Shown: piece by piece, positions 45,866 to 56,386 of the stretch | How the letters are laid out: each line of letters opens with the position of its first letter | Position numbering within the stretch: the stretch's first letter is position 1 | Assembly: GCA_020809705.1 (NCBI GenBank) | Contig: CP085826.1 | Location: 6,944,001 to 7,008,000, forward strand | Direction: 5' to 3' | Origin: Calonectria ilicicola | Lineage: Eukaryota > Ascomycota > Sordariomycetes > Hypocreales > Nectriaceae | DNA: 64,000 bases | The notes under the pieces: model-generated | The model's input: the letters and a program-made list of their open reading frames with translations, nothing else | Told to the model about the DNA's origin: nothing | Database searches by the model: none | Made by a program: the position numbers and the translations under genes

Positions 45866-46904
45866 CGTGGTTGAGTGCAAGTGCAATCCCGGATTCTACC
45901 AGTCGTGAGTATGTGGAAAGTGATGAAATCTGAAGCATTCCAAATTTTAGAACGAAATCGTTCTTATATGAAGGTCAGTGGGTTCGACAATCAGGTCGGA
46001 GAAAATAGTGCCAGTGGGGTTGTCGCGGCCTGCAGCAGGCTATCCAGAGAGGTGCAGCAAGCAAACGGAGATAGGACCTTGACTTTTTTTTCCCCTTTCC
46101 CTGGCAAAGTAAACCACCCAATCAACGCGACAAGAACCTGGATAAATTGGAAAAAGCCTTAAGGGTGGCAGCCACCGGAGCTTGAGAGATGGGAGAGGCA
46201 GCAAAATCACGGTGAGAATCTAGGGCCAGCCATTGAACGCATTCAGAGCATTGGCGAGGAGGCGTTGACCGCACACACGGTCTCGGGATGGGTCAATCGA
46301 CGACGGTCAAGGCCTGGAGGACTCGGGACGGCTCGCAGCGATGGAACGGTGTGCTTGGCTCGGTGAGGCGGACGTGGCGAAGGTGAGAGAACTGGAGCTA
46401 CCCCTCACGGGCTCGGTATGTTAGTGAGTGAACCGAGATGGCTGGGCGAGCTTAGCGCCATGGTGGTCAACGACGTATCAGCTTCCAGGGTCTAGGGGTG
46501 TGTGCGGTGGAGAAAGGCAGGAGAGTTAGAAGGAATCGACAAGGGTGAGCGAGAATCTAGGGCTGAATCGGTGGACGGACGGATCATGTCATGACATGGT
46601 CCGAGCCCGGCGACGGCAGTGAACGATAGGTTTTGTCGCATCCATCCTTGGCTGGCTTGTGCCAATCCGCTGCACGAGACAGCTTCTACTCAGGTAAATG
46701 AGTGTCCTCGGCTCGCGATTGAAATGTAAACAAGATGAGAGCTGGATGCGTGGAATGGGGGCGTTGTCGGGGGGAGCACGGTTGGTTCATAAACATTCCG
46801 ACAGCCAATTTGAGCTGCGGCGTGATGGATTCGCTAAAAACAACTATATATATATAAATATTACTGATCCAAATTTTCCTCAATAGCTACCTAATGGACT
46901 AGAA
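45866..46904. other. Intergenic region between the ABC transporter and the copper protein
   Basis: This holds the ABC promoter and the 3' end of the minus-strand BIM1-like gene. A short TA repeat (46845-46856) lies near the latter. I see no gene. Confidence 0.5.
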
Positions 46905-47656
46905 TTAAACCATGATAGCACCGCCCACGAGTGCCATTGAAAGCACAGTGACAATGCTGCCAAGGCCGGAGGCGGACCAGGCCTGGACGATTGGCGCGGC
47001 ACTGTCGCTGCTGGTGGCCGAGGCGGCAGAACCAGTAGAAGAGCTTGAAGAATCCGATGAGCTTGTGTTGCTGCTTGAGCTGACGAGGGCTGAGAGCTTG
47101 CTGTCGTCGGTGAAGGAAGCCTTGACGGAGGATGCGTTCTTGCACTCGCTAGGGGTGTCGGCGGTGCCCTTGACGAAGTTGGCAGCAATACACTGCGAGC
47201 AGAACGATTAGCCGCATGTTCCAAGCTGCAAGAAGAATTATCAATGGAGAGGGTTCAAACCTGGTATAGGAGACCGTCGGGAGCACTGGCGACGATGCTC
47301 ACAACGCCCTTCTTTCCAACGTAGCTCGAGTTCAGGGTAACCTTGGGCTCGCAGAAGTCGCCCAGGCCGCTCTGCTGCACAATGGGGAAGATTTGCTCCC
47401 AGCCAGACTTGGCGGTTTCGTCGGTGGTGACTCGGAAGAGCCAGTTGGACTGTGAGTGGGTGGACTGGAGGGCAATGGCCTCGCCGCCAACGTGGAAGTC
47501 GACAAGAGTCTTGCTAAAGTCGGGAGTGTAGCCGCCGCAAGGGGCATCGCCTTCCTTGTCGTCGTTGAAGCCAATGGACTCGGGGTACTTGAGGAGGAAG
47601 TGAGCGGTGGAAACACCACAGAGGGCGGCAGCCGAGAGGAGAGTGGAGGCACGCAT
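46905..47656 (-). CDS. Secreted copper-acquisition protein, BIM1/X325 (LPMO-like) family
   Basis: Two exons on the minus strand (47261-47656, 46905-47192) give 227 residues. Residues 1-18 (MRASTLLSAAALCGVSTA) form a signal peptide whose cleavage leaves His19 as the mature N-terminus, followed by FLLKYPESIGF and APCGG. An N-terminal His after signal cleavage is the basis of the copper-binding histidine brace in LPMOs and X325/BIM1 proteins; H67 (STHSQSNW) is a candidate second ligand. Cysteines at 40, 102 and in exon 2 could form the disulfides. Exon 2 ends with a Ser/Thr-rich stretch and a hydrophobic tail (SIVTVLSMALVGGAIMV), typical of a GPI anchor. X325 members bind copper but do not cleave polysaccharide; in Cryptococcus, Bim1 aids copper import during scarcity. 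It is divergent from a metalloreductase, which supports a copper role. The track-length upstream ATG-less extension was discarded because the signal peptide begins at 47656. Confidence 0.9.
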
Positions 47657-49284
47657 TGTAGCAGCTGTGTTGATGTCGAGGAAGAGATTTCGGGAGAGCA
47701 ATGGCTTGATGGGCGCGCTCGAGTTCCAGGGATCAAGCAGGGTCTTAAGGATGCAAACGGGGAGAGGGATCAGCACGAGACAAGTCAAAATTTAAGCTTC
47801 GGGGCGCATAAATGGCTTTTTGTAGCTGAGGAGTGGAATTGGAGGTGGCAAGGCCAAGATGGAGTCGGAAGTGACTGCATGGAACGGTCGGCACGCGATG
47901 GTGTAACTTGACTGGGCGCCCGGCGGACTGGGCCTGCCAGGTACTGTAGACGAGCTCGGAGCAAGTGTCATTTTATGCGGCTAAATCGGACACGGGGTGT
48001 TAGTTCATGTAGCTCACTGCACGCGAGGGTGAAACCGTGAGAGCTAAGCGTTGGTTGGGACGACGATGGGATACGGGTGATATTGGTGTCTGAGAGTCTG
48101 TCATGACATGTTCTGGGTGAGGCTCGAGCACCGTTTGGTCTCTTTTTCTCATTAAACTCTGTTCTTTGACGATTCTAATATCTAAATAACTGATAATTTT
48201 CATGTTTAAATCACCGTAGAACGTTCTGCAATGTCCTCAAGTCCATTCATGGGCAAATGTCCCCTCTTTAGGCCAAATCCATGGAATAATCGGCCACTAT
48301 CACAACGTGGGGTTGAGGCGGGAAAATGTGGAGGCTTGGCGAGCCAAGTGGGATATTGGGTCCGGTCGATCAGCACCTGGCCAATTGAATACGGCATAGT
48401 GCACGGGCCACTGAGGTTGTTTGAGCAAGTTTCCTTGGCTCCACTGCGACAACTGCTCAAACTTCGCATGAGATGGCTTCAGTCTTGACCGCATTTGGCT
48501 TCTGTCAGTCTCCATGACGGTCTTGATGGCCGTCCGAAGGCGAGAGAGGCTTCAGCTACTCCGGCTACACGGCACATGATGAGGGATTAGAAATGGGAGA
48601 CATGAGCTGAGGCAAAGTGAGCATGAGAGGCGGCATGGAATAATCTTACAACGTGTAACTGGCAGCTTTAACACTCACCTCCCACGAGGCCCCAACGCCA
48701 CCAGAGGAGGCACTAGCACTTTTAGTCCGTGGGAAGCCTTCTTGCCTAATAATACACGCAAAACATCGCTTGACGTTTTTTTTTTTAGCCGCTTGACCTC
48801 TGAGGTAAGCGAGTGAGGGTTTGGTCTTGCGTCACTGTGTCCCATCTCGGACCTGTTTGCCTCTGTCACATCGACATCTCCCGTTGAGATTGAGAGAGAC
48901 ACAGGCTGCTTGAAGCGAGACACGCACAAGTGCACAAGACCAAAAAAAAAAACTCAGGACCTGGACCTGTTCTTCTCCACAGTTCGCATCGATCTCCCGA
49001 GTTTACCGATCAATCGGCGCATCTGGGTTTTTTGGCTGCGTCCCACTTTGTGTGCTTTCGCGATTGTTGGCGGGGCGCAAGATATGATGAGAGCTTGAAA
49101 GGGACTAGAATTCCACCTAGACCTTATTGCTGTATCACCTTCACTCACAGCCTCTCCCCTCCTCGATAATCTCGGAGGTTTGCTCCTGGAGAGCAGACTT
49201 TGGCCGCATTTTTCTCATCCTTCCTGCCCTACTGAATTATTAATATCAATATATCGGGGCTTCGCCCACCCAAACTCGCCTACC
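47657..49284. promoter_or_regulatory. Shared divergent promoter region of the copper-protein and reductase genes
   Basis: A 1.6 kb intergenic stretch with divergent genes on both sides and no supported gene inside. It has several GAGCAA cores (near 47695, 47959 and 48423), each one base short of the yeast Mac1-type copper element GAGCAAA. I treat them as weak candidates only. A/T-rich sequence occurs near 48170-48210. Confidence 0.4.
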
Positions 49285-51317
49285 ATGGATATGGATATGG
49301 GAGGTATGGATCACCAGGATCCCAGCATTGGGCCAGGCACAAACTACGCTTTTGCGCGGGGATACTGGTACACAATTGCTGGGGTCGTCGTGGCTCTCTC
49401 TGTTGTTCGCGGCATCAACTATTACGATGCACGCCAAAGGTAAGATAAGATGCCCACTACACCCATATGCGATCAACATTCATGATGATCTAACATGTCT
49501 TTACGTGGATTAGGTTAAAAGCCTGTCATGACTCCTCTGTTGAGCACCCTACTCGCCCTCAAGGCCCCCTTAGCCAGGCTTGGGCTACTGCGACAGCTAT
49601 CGTCCGCGAAATGTCGCACCCACAGTTCTATGTGTCGATCAAGGGCTTGAGATGGGCGACGCCACCTCCCCTTGGTCGAATCATTGTTCTGCTGTGCTAC
49701 TGGGCTGTGGTGGTCTACCTCATGAGCTGGCACGTGGCGAAGAACGACGTCTACTACTATGAGCGCATAGGTTATCGAAATGCCTGGGTGACCATCTGCC
49801 AATTGCCGCTCCTGTATCTCCTAGCAATGAAGGTCAATGTTGTTGGCTTCTTCATTGGGACCAGCCACGAACGGCTGAACTGGCTGCATCGCTGGGTTGC
49901 ACGGACAATGTTCGTTACCGCAACCGTTCACGGTTTCCATTTCTGGACATTGTGGGCAAAGGCCGACTTTATTGACTTTGAGCTTCAGATCATGCCCCTT
50001 GTCAAGTACGGCATTGGGGCCTGGGGAATCCTGCTGTGGAACTTTGTGGTCGGCTTCATGCCAATTCGAAGACTAGCCTACGAGGTTTGGGTGGTGCAAC
50101 ATGTTGTCTCAAGTATCATCATGATATGGCTGCTCCACTTGCACATTCCTGCCAATGCGCGTTACCTGGTCTGGATGAGTGTCTCGTTTCTCGTCTTTGA
50201 CCGTGCGGCACGGTGGCTAATTCTGGTCTGGCGGAATCTGAGGCTGCGATCGAATGGATCGTCTTGCGAGGGTAAGAAGGGTGTCGGCCATCGGATGACT
50301 GCCCGAGTGGTTTGTCCTTCAACCACCGTCGTTACAATCAAGGACGTCCACTTTGAATGGAACGCTGGGCAGCACGTATACCTATGGGTCCCTCGGCTGG
50401 GGCCCCTCGAAGCGCACCCTTACACTATAGCTTGTGCGCATAAGCTGGAGGGCACATGCTGCTGCAACAGCATCCAGCTTGTTGTGCGCGCCCACAACGG
50501 CTTCTCCAAGAGGATTCATGAATACGCCACCAAGAATCCTAACTCGGTGCTAACTGGGTTTGTTTCCGGTCCATATGGGGCTCCACCGCGATGGGATATT
50601 TACGAGACCATGGTCCTGATTGGTGCCTCGACTGGAGCCAGTTTCACGGTGCCAATCCTCGAGAGCATCGCCAACAACACAGGCAAGATTTGCGCCCGAA
50701 GGGTTGAGGTTGTGTTGATTGCGCGGACAGCGGAGGAGATCAAGTACTATGTGGAGAGGAGCAAAGAAGCCGGTCGGGTTGCGAGAAACAAGGGCATTGC
50801 GGTGGTGATCCATGTTGCAATCACGGGGGCCAGCCCGGGCAGCCCGCAAACTGGGCCCCTATCCCTGGCCAAGTCTAATGAGGCCCAGAACGACTCAGAC
50901 AACAACAACACCACCACCAACAGCAATACCACAGACACTGAGAGCAAGTCTTTGGAGAAAACGGCAGGCTGCTGCTGCTGCAGCAAACCACCAGCAGAGA
51001 AGGAGAATGCCGAAGACGACGACAGGGGTTTGGCAAGGGAGCGTCCGAGCGACTCGGCCTGCAGATGCGCCACCTCGACCACGGCACCAGAGGCGCGCCA
51101 ACTGATGCGGGAATGCATAGGGCGGCCAGACATTGACGCTCTAATCCGCGAGCCGGTCGAGCAAGCGTGGGGCGAGACGGCCGTCGTGGTCTGTGGCGGA
51201 CGAGAGATTGTTGCGCGGACGAGAAACAGCGTCAGCCGACTGAGTGATGAGCGGGCCGTTCACAAGGGCACCGGCGCCCAAGGCATCCTGCTGCACGTGG
51301 AGGAGTATTCATTTTGA
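49285..51317 (+). CDS. Ferric/cupric reductase (FRE/NOX family), plasma membrane
   Basis: Two exons (49285-49439, 49514-51317; 74-nt intron) give 652 residues. The N-terminus is MDMDMGGMDHQD, a Met/His/Asp motif like the extracellular ends of Ctr copper transporters. Membrane segments follow, with the haem-binding histidine pairs in LHRWVARTMFVTATVHGFHFW and VWVVQHVVSSIIMIWLLHLH. The FAD segment is HPYTIA, and the NAD(P)H part shows GASTGASFTVPI and VVCGGREI; the protein ends VEEYSF. Between the nucleotide motifs lies a disordered insert (about residues 430-540) rich in Asn/Thr with a run of four cysteines (GCCCCSKPP) and another CRC. The protein should reduce extracellular Fe3+ or Cu2+ using cytosolic NADPH before uptake. 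Divergence from a BIM1-type copper protein and the Met-rich start favour copper, although iron cannot be excluded. The ATG chosen is the first in the exon with the Met/His motif. Confidence 0.92.
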
Positions 51318-52033
51318 AGGAATGGCATGGGGATGGTACGAGACCCCGTTCCTTGGACCAATTTTAGATATATAGCCGAACTGAGGGAGATACCCATTCT
51401 GTAGTGCAGAAAAAAAAAATAATGACAGATGCAAATCATGCTCCAAAGGGTCAAGCCGGTTAAATCCTGATACAAACCTTGCTTCCATGGACCAACCGTC
51501 TATCCCACATGGACCCAAACCTTGGACTCGCAATTCGCCATCTTCCTTATTTCTTTTCTTTTTTCTTCTTTTTTCCTTCCCCCCTAACGAGCCAAAGAGG
51601 GCCAGAAACCCACTCCCGTTCTAAGCGCCAACACATCCCTGAAGAGATCCCAAACGGTCTGGAATAGTACGACTCGTGCGCCGCATCCAGGTCCACTTCG
51701 ATCGGCGCCGCACCGAATAGCCCCAAAATCTGTCTCTCGTCGGTTGCCTGAGCGTTAACGGCTCCGTTGGTCACGGCCACCGTAGTCTTGTTTCACCGGA
51801 ATCGAGGAATCATAAACTCTCTTTCGCCCTCTCGACGAAAGCGTCGACCTTGCCCGCACCCCCAGCGCCCGCTCATCGCCCATTGCCCATCGCCTGACCG
51901 ACCGACTCACCGACCGACCGACGGCCTCTGCCTCTTTGCTTAAGACTCCCTTCACCCACGTGTTCGTCTAGTCGTCGCCCCGTCTCCACCAAACCTCCCT
52001 TCTCAATGTTCACCAAATAAATCGACTGCGGCG
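51318..52033. other. Intergenic region
   Basis: The reductase 3' region and the promoter of the next gene. It contains a T-rich tract near 51550-51580 and GACC/ACCG repeats near 51895-51925. No gene is supported. Confidence 0.5.
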
Positions 52034-52777
52034 ATGCCTTCACCGCGCGCGCTGCCCGCGTACTATGGCCTGCTGCAGGCGGGCTTCAGGATGCTCTCCT
52101 GGGCGACGGCCTTGGTGGCAATCCTGCTCCTGGCCTTTGTGGGCAGGTCGTGGCCGGACAAGGGCCAGGTCATTGTTGCTGGGATCCTAGGGGTGAGTTT
52201 TTTCCACGATGCCCGCAACACCCCTGGATCGCGCCCTGAATCGCCTTGGCGGGGTTGATGCCTTTTGAGTGGTTTGCAATCGAAGAGGAGCTGACGAGAG
52301 AATGTGCAGTCCGTAATTGCGATGCTCAACGACAGCTGGGAGGTGGCTGCCATCACGGATACCTGGCAGACGCTGCCGCGGCTTTCGAGTTCCCGCCGAG
52401 TCCTTCACGACATGTTTTCGCTCGCCCTGTCCACCGGCGGCATCATCATGATGTGGGTGTCAAATGTGCACATCGGAGATTCAGACTACTCCCCGACATA
52501 CGACGAGCGACAGGAAGACAAGTACCTCATGGCAGCCCTCTGGGGGCTCCTTGCACAGACGTGAGTGACACAATTAGCCTACTTGCCATTGGGACCGCCC
52601 ATTGACACGTGCGACAGCGGTTGGAGATTGGTTCACACAGTTTGGGGATGCATTGATTGTTCGAGAGACGCCCGCGCAGCAGAACGACGACGACGCAGAC
52701 GACGAAGACGAAGACGGCAACGCGAGTACCCGCCCGATCCCTGGGATGAGATTATGGGCGTTAGAACTCGGTGGTAG
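52034..52777 (+). CDS. Small four-TM membrane protein with poly-arginine tail
   Basis: Three exons (52034-52192, 52310-52560, 52618-52777) give 189 residues. Four hydrophobic segments are visible: LSWATALVAILLLAFVG, the GQVIVAGILGSVIAML region spanning the first junction, the MFSLALSTGGIIMMWVSN segment, and LMAALWGLLAQTGWRLVHTVWG. The layout recalls small MARVEL-like fungal membrane proteins, but I cannot name a family. The cytosolic tail contains a run of about eleven arginines encoded by a CGA/GAC-type repeat (about 52680-52720), then EYPPDPWDEIMGV. Frame choice at exon 3 follows the only good acceptor (GACAG at 52613-52617); reading the same repeat in another frame gives an acidic tail open to 53012, but no acceptor serves that frame. 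Confidence is good for exons 1-2, lower for the tail. Confidence 0.7.
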
Positions 52778-54563
52778 TCATGTTTATTTGTTTTTTTTGG
52801 GAGACCACACAACAAGCGTCGGCGTGTGCATTCTGCAGTCTGTCACCAGCCGCGCAGCGGGAAAAAGCAAGGAGTTGTCTGATTTTTTGAGCCACACTGC
52901 GGAGCGAAGCAACCAAGGACCACACCAACTTTTGTCACGAGTGGCTGTAATGTTTGATCAACCGGACCGATTACACGGAGGCCAAGGCGAAGAGAACCAA
53001 CAAAAAGAGTGATATTTTGGGATTTATTTGGGTGGAGGATGTTTATTTTTACAGGATTGGATGTTTGGATACCCCCGACTTGACGATTTGAGATGAAATA
53101 ATCAATCATTGCTTTCTGCGTCAGGCTCGATGGTTTGGCAAGCAGAGAGCAATGCCGCATGCTTGGATGAATTGAAAACACTGCATTCGCTGCCATTTTT
53201 GTGTCGTTGCTTTTTTCGATTCTTTTCTTTTTTTCCCCGTTTTTTTCCCTTGGTTCGCTAATGATTATTGCTTCATGGTGAGGACGTGTGACGTGACGTA
53301 TCAGGCAGGAGGTAGTTCGCAATTGTGAAATAAGGGTCCCACCAACTCGTCTCCCCAAGTGGGAGCTAAAGGTGGCTAGCCAGCGAAAGCGAGTTTGAGG
53401 TGTGGTGGTAGCGTCAGGGGAATGTGCGGACGTCCAATGGCCTCCTAGCCCAACCGCCATTAAACCTAAAAACTCGGCGAACCTCGTGGCAGTGCGGGCA
53501 CGGCAGTTGCTCAATTGAGCATGTCTAATTTGATCAATTGGATCATCAGCTCGGGCTTGATAACAACGGCAATGTCTTTCCGAGTAACCGAGAAAATCTG
53601 CCTGCGGTTGGAGTTTCATCATGTCTTACTGCCAACACCAACCGGTCACCATCGTTCCAAGATTAATGAATGACTACATTTTTTTCTTCTTTTTTGTCCG
53701 ACCCTTGCACGCCCTGTCTGCTCGGCGAGGTAGAGTTCAAATCTCTCCGTACGTAAGAGAAAAATGCGTCATCATCATCTTCTGACAGAACTTTAACGGG
53801 AAGCAACATTGGCCAAGCCGGAGGCTAGCCCGAGCTTATTCGGCAGCGACTGGTTATACACAGTGCACCATGTGAGATTTTTATATTTATCGGGATGTAT
53901 CCGTCGGCAGCTATTTATCATGTCGGATCTATAGTAATATAGAAAGGCCGTGAGCCAGTAGGAAAGGCAATTAATATCGATGAAACACCCAAACATCTGA
54001 TCTTTGCAAGGGTGCTTCTATATGATTGCGTAACCAAAAAGTATCATATACGATAACCACAAAATAGACATAAAATTAGACAAGCAATACAAGGTCAGTA
54101 ACTTATGTTAATCTTGTTTTTATTCCTATAAAATTTTTTTCTTCATTTAGCCGCTCGAAGAGAGATAATAGCGTTGTGGACCGTGTATCCCGCCACCCGC
54201 TTACCTGGGTATGTGACTCGTGCAGCGCTTAATGGCTATCACATCCGGCGTCCGTGAGTTGCAGCAAGTGCTCGTGCATGCAGCCTGCAGCAGCGTAATT
54301 TGAAACGGGGCACTGACCATTCCTGCATTCACTTGAAGGCTGGTAGGAAAAAATTGAATTCGGGGGTTGGGTGGAGGTTGGTTGAATCCTTAGAATGTGT
54401 ATTTGTGCTACAAAATATTTGCGAGTGTTTGTAGTTGCTTATGGGAAACGATCCCTGGAAATGGAGAAGCACGATCCATCAACGGCTCCAAACCAGCCAC
54501 ATTGTATGAGGTTAAGACGACAGATAGAGAATTGATTTATGAAATTCATACCGAAAGCTTCTT
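52778..54563. other. AT-richer intergenic region
   Basis: A 1.8 kb space. A 259-codon open frame on the minus strand (52843-53622) has no start context, no domain and chance-like composition. The part from 53700 to 54150 is A/T-rich. I see no transposon structure or RNA gene. Confidence 0.5.
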
Positions 54564-55325
54564 TCACTTCCAGAGCCAGCCCTTTCCATTTGGTGCATAG
54601 CCCTTCGCTTCCATGCTGCCAACGCACGGCTTGACCGACTCCCAAAACGTCTGGATGAGATCGCTGCGTAGCCAAGCCTCCCAAACTTCACGGCTCTTGT
54701 AACGGGCAAAGACTCGTGCACCGGTTTCATTGTCCAGGGACTTAAGACCCAAGAATGTCAGAACTTCTCCCTTGCCATCTTTCTGCTTCTCCTCAACTGT
54801 GGAGCATAGTAGTTCCAGAGCCTTCAACAGGCCCTCGCGCGCGACCTCATCGGTGCATCGGATCTGAACGTCGTGAATAAGCCCACACTCGGTCTTCTTA
54901 CCACTGAGATCCAAGAAGCCTCCCACAGCTGCAAAGTGTGTCAGGTCGAGGCCAGTGGTCATCGTAGGGCCGGCATTGGGGAGAAAAGTGGTCGTCATAA
55001 CATTAGACTTCAAGTGGACGTTGTACAAGTCCTCCCGAGATCTGTAGCACTCGAAAGCAAGCATGTTATCAGTACGAGAGGGGTTAGAGGCATGCTCAAG
55101 AGGGATTCCGAAATAATAAGTCAGGGTATTTGGCTCATGCTCGTAGACATACTCGGCGAGCTTGTCATATGCGGCTTGCCACTATAGACATTAATTAGCA
55201 AATTACTCTTCATGCATATGTATTGTCGATTTTTATCATCAACATACATCATCGTATCTGTCTGGAACAATATTGCAGTTCCCAAAGAGGAAGAACCTAT
55301 CTGTCAACGGAATTGCAGTAGCCAT
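54564..55325 (-). CDS. Two-domain ABM-like (dimeric alpha/beta barrel) protein
   Basis: Two exons on the minus strand: 55248-55325 (MATAIPLTDRFFLFGNCNIV...RYDD) and 54564-55181 (WQAAYDKLAEYVYEHEPNT...), 66-nt intron, 231 residues. Two similar halves are visible. Each has a beta strand with a small-residue start (FFLFGNCNIVP and CGLIHDVQIRC), a long helix, then a strand of the type TLTYYFGIP or EVLTFLGLKS. A strand with AFECYRSREDLYNVHLKS or VFARYKSREVWEAWLRSD follows. That is the pattern of the antibiotic-biosynthesis-monooxygenase/stress-responsive barrel fold, here duplicated in one chain. Such proteins can be cofactor-free oxygenases or small-molecule binders. It lies about 1.1 kb from a TRI12-type pump on the same strand, so a role in making or removing a small molecule is possible. 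The substrate is unknown. Confidence 0.75.
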
Positions 55326-56386
55326 TACGAAGCTCTCGAATACGTGAAAAATTACAGTTTACCGGGATGTAAAAGATGCAAGGTACTAATATCACTGAGA
55401 ATGAGGACTTGTTTAAGCCCATTTAAATAAACACGTCATGGCATCTTTTGAAACATTGATACCATGGTTCTCTCCAATGCCTACATTAGACGTCTGGCTA
55501 CCCTCCATCTCAGCAAAGATTCATGTTACAGTCAGGCACACGGTATCCTGGAAATTGCTGTTACAGCAAACCCCCCGCACTTTAGTGCAATTTTACTTGC
55601 TCCTGTGATGTGAAATTGCCCCGCCTGTCCGAGTTCAACCGATCTTGGGGAACATCTTTGGCAGATGTCTCGCTAAATGGATTCCACTTTGGTGGCGTTT
55701 GATAGCCGGTATGTCATCGATGATGAAGGAGGCTCACGTCTGCCTGAGCTATACGGATTACGTTTTCCGCTCAAGTGTGGTCACAGGAACCAGCCTCAAA
55801 TCTTGGCACAGGTAATCATATCTTGCCCAGTAGGCTACACGAATAAGATGGCCTACTCCAAATTATTTAACCAAATTATTGGTTCACCTGCGAAGGTTAA
55901 CATAAATATGGAACCTGCATAGCGAAATAGTACCTCAGAATGGCACTTTCTACAGCTGTCTAAAGCCAATATTGAAATACTCATAGCTAAAATCACGAGA
56001 ATTCACAGAGGCCAATTCAGTATATTTAATGACATGTTTTCGAAATTTTCACGTTCAAATTATCCTCTTCGAGATTTAAATGAAATAAATAACGCAAATT
56101 CAAGATTTTCCGCAACGTTTTGGGATGGGTATGAAAACAATCGCTAAAAGATACGGGTGCTGTGATCCAGAACGCCAACTGGCGTCAGAACCTACAAGGC
56201 GAAGAATGGGCCCACTTTCATTGGATATGGAGGAGAAAGTCTTCTTCTCCTGTAGTTTTCGCTTTGTCTTGCACTAATGGCTTGGTAATTATCTTTATTG
56301 AATATAATGTGGGAATATTGCTGGGTTGACAACTACTTTCTGCTTGCGCCTCCAATCTTCCGCAGAACTATACCATTGCAACTATT
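55326..56386. other. AT-rich intergenic region
   Basis: No supported gene. An 81-codon plus-strand frame (55677-55922) has no recognisable feature. The stretch 55980-56110 is strongly A/T-rich. Confidence 0.5.

Noticed and set aside
47695..48430. GAGCAA cores as copper-response elements between the BIM1-like and reductase genes
   Set aside because: Each is one base short of the Mac1 consensus and such hexamers are common by chance; kept only as a note.
52843..53622. A 259-codon minus-strand frame downstream of the four-TM gene
   Set aside because: No domain or plausible splice partners, chance-like composition, and it overlaps the likely 3' UTR of the neighbouring gene.
55677..55922. An 81-codon plus-strand frame
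   Set aside because: Too short and without features; surrounding DNA is A/T-rich noncoding.
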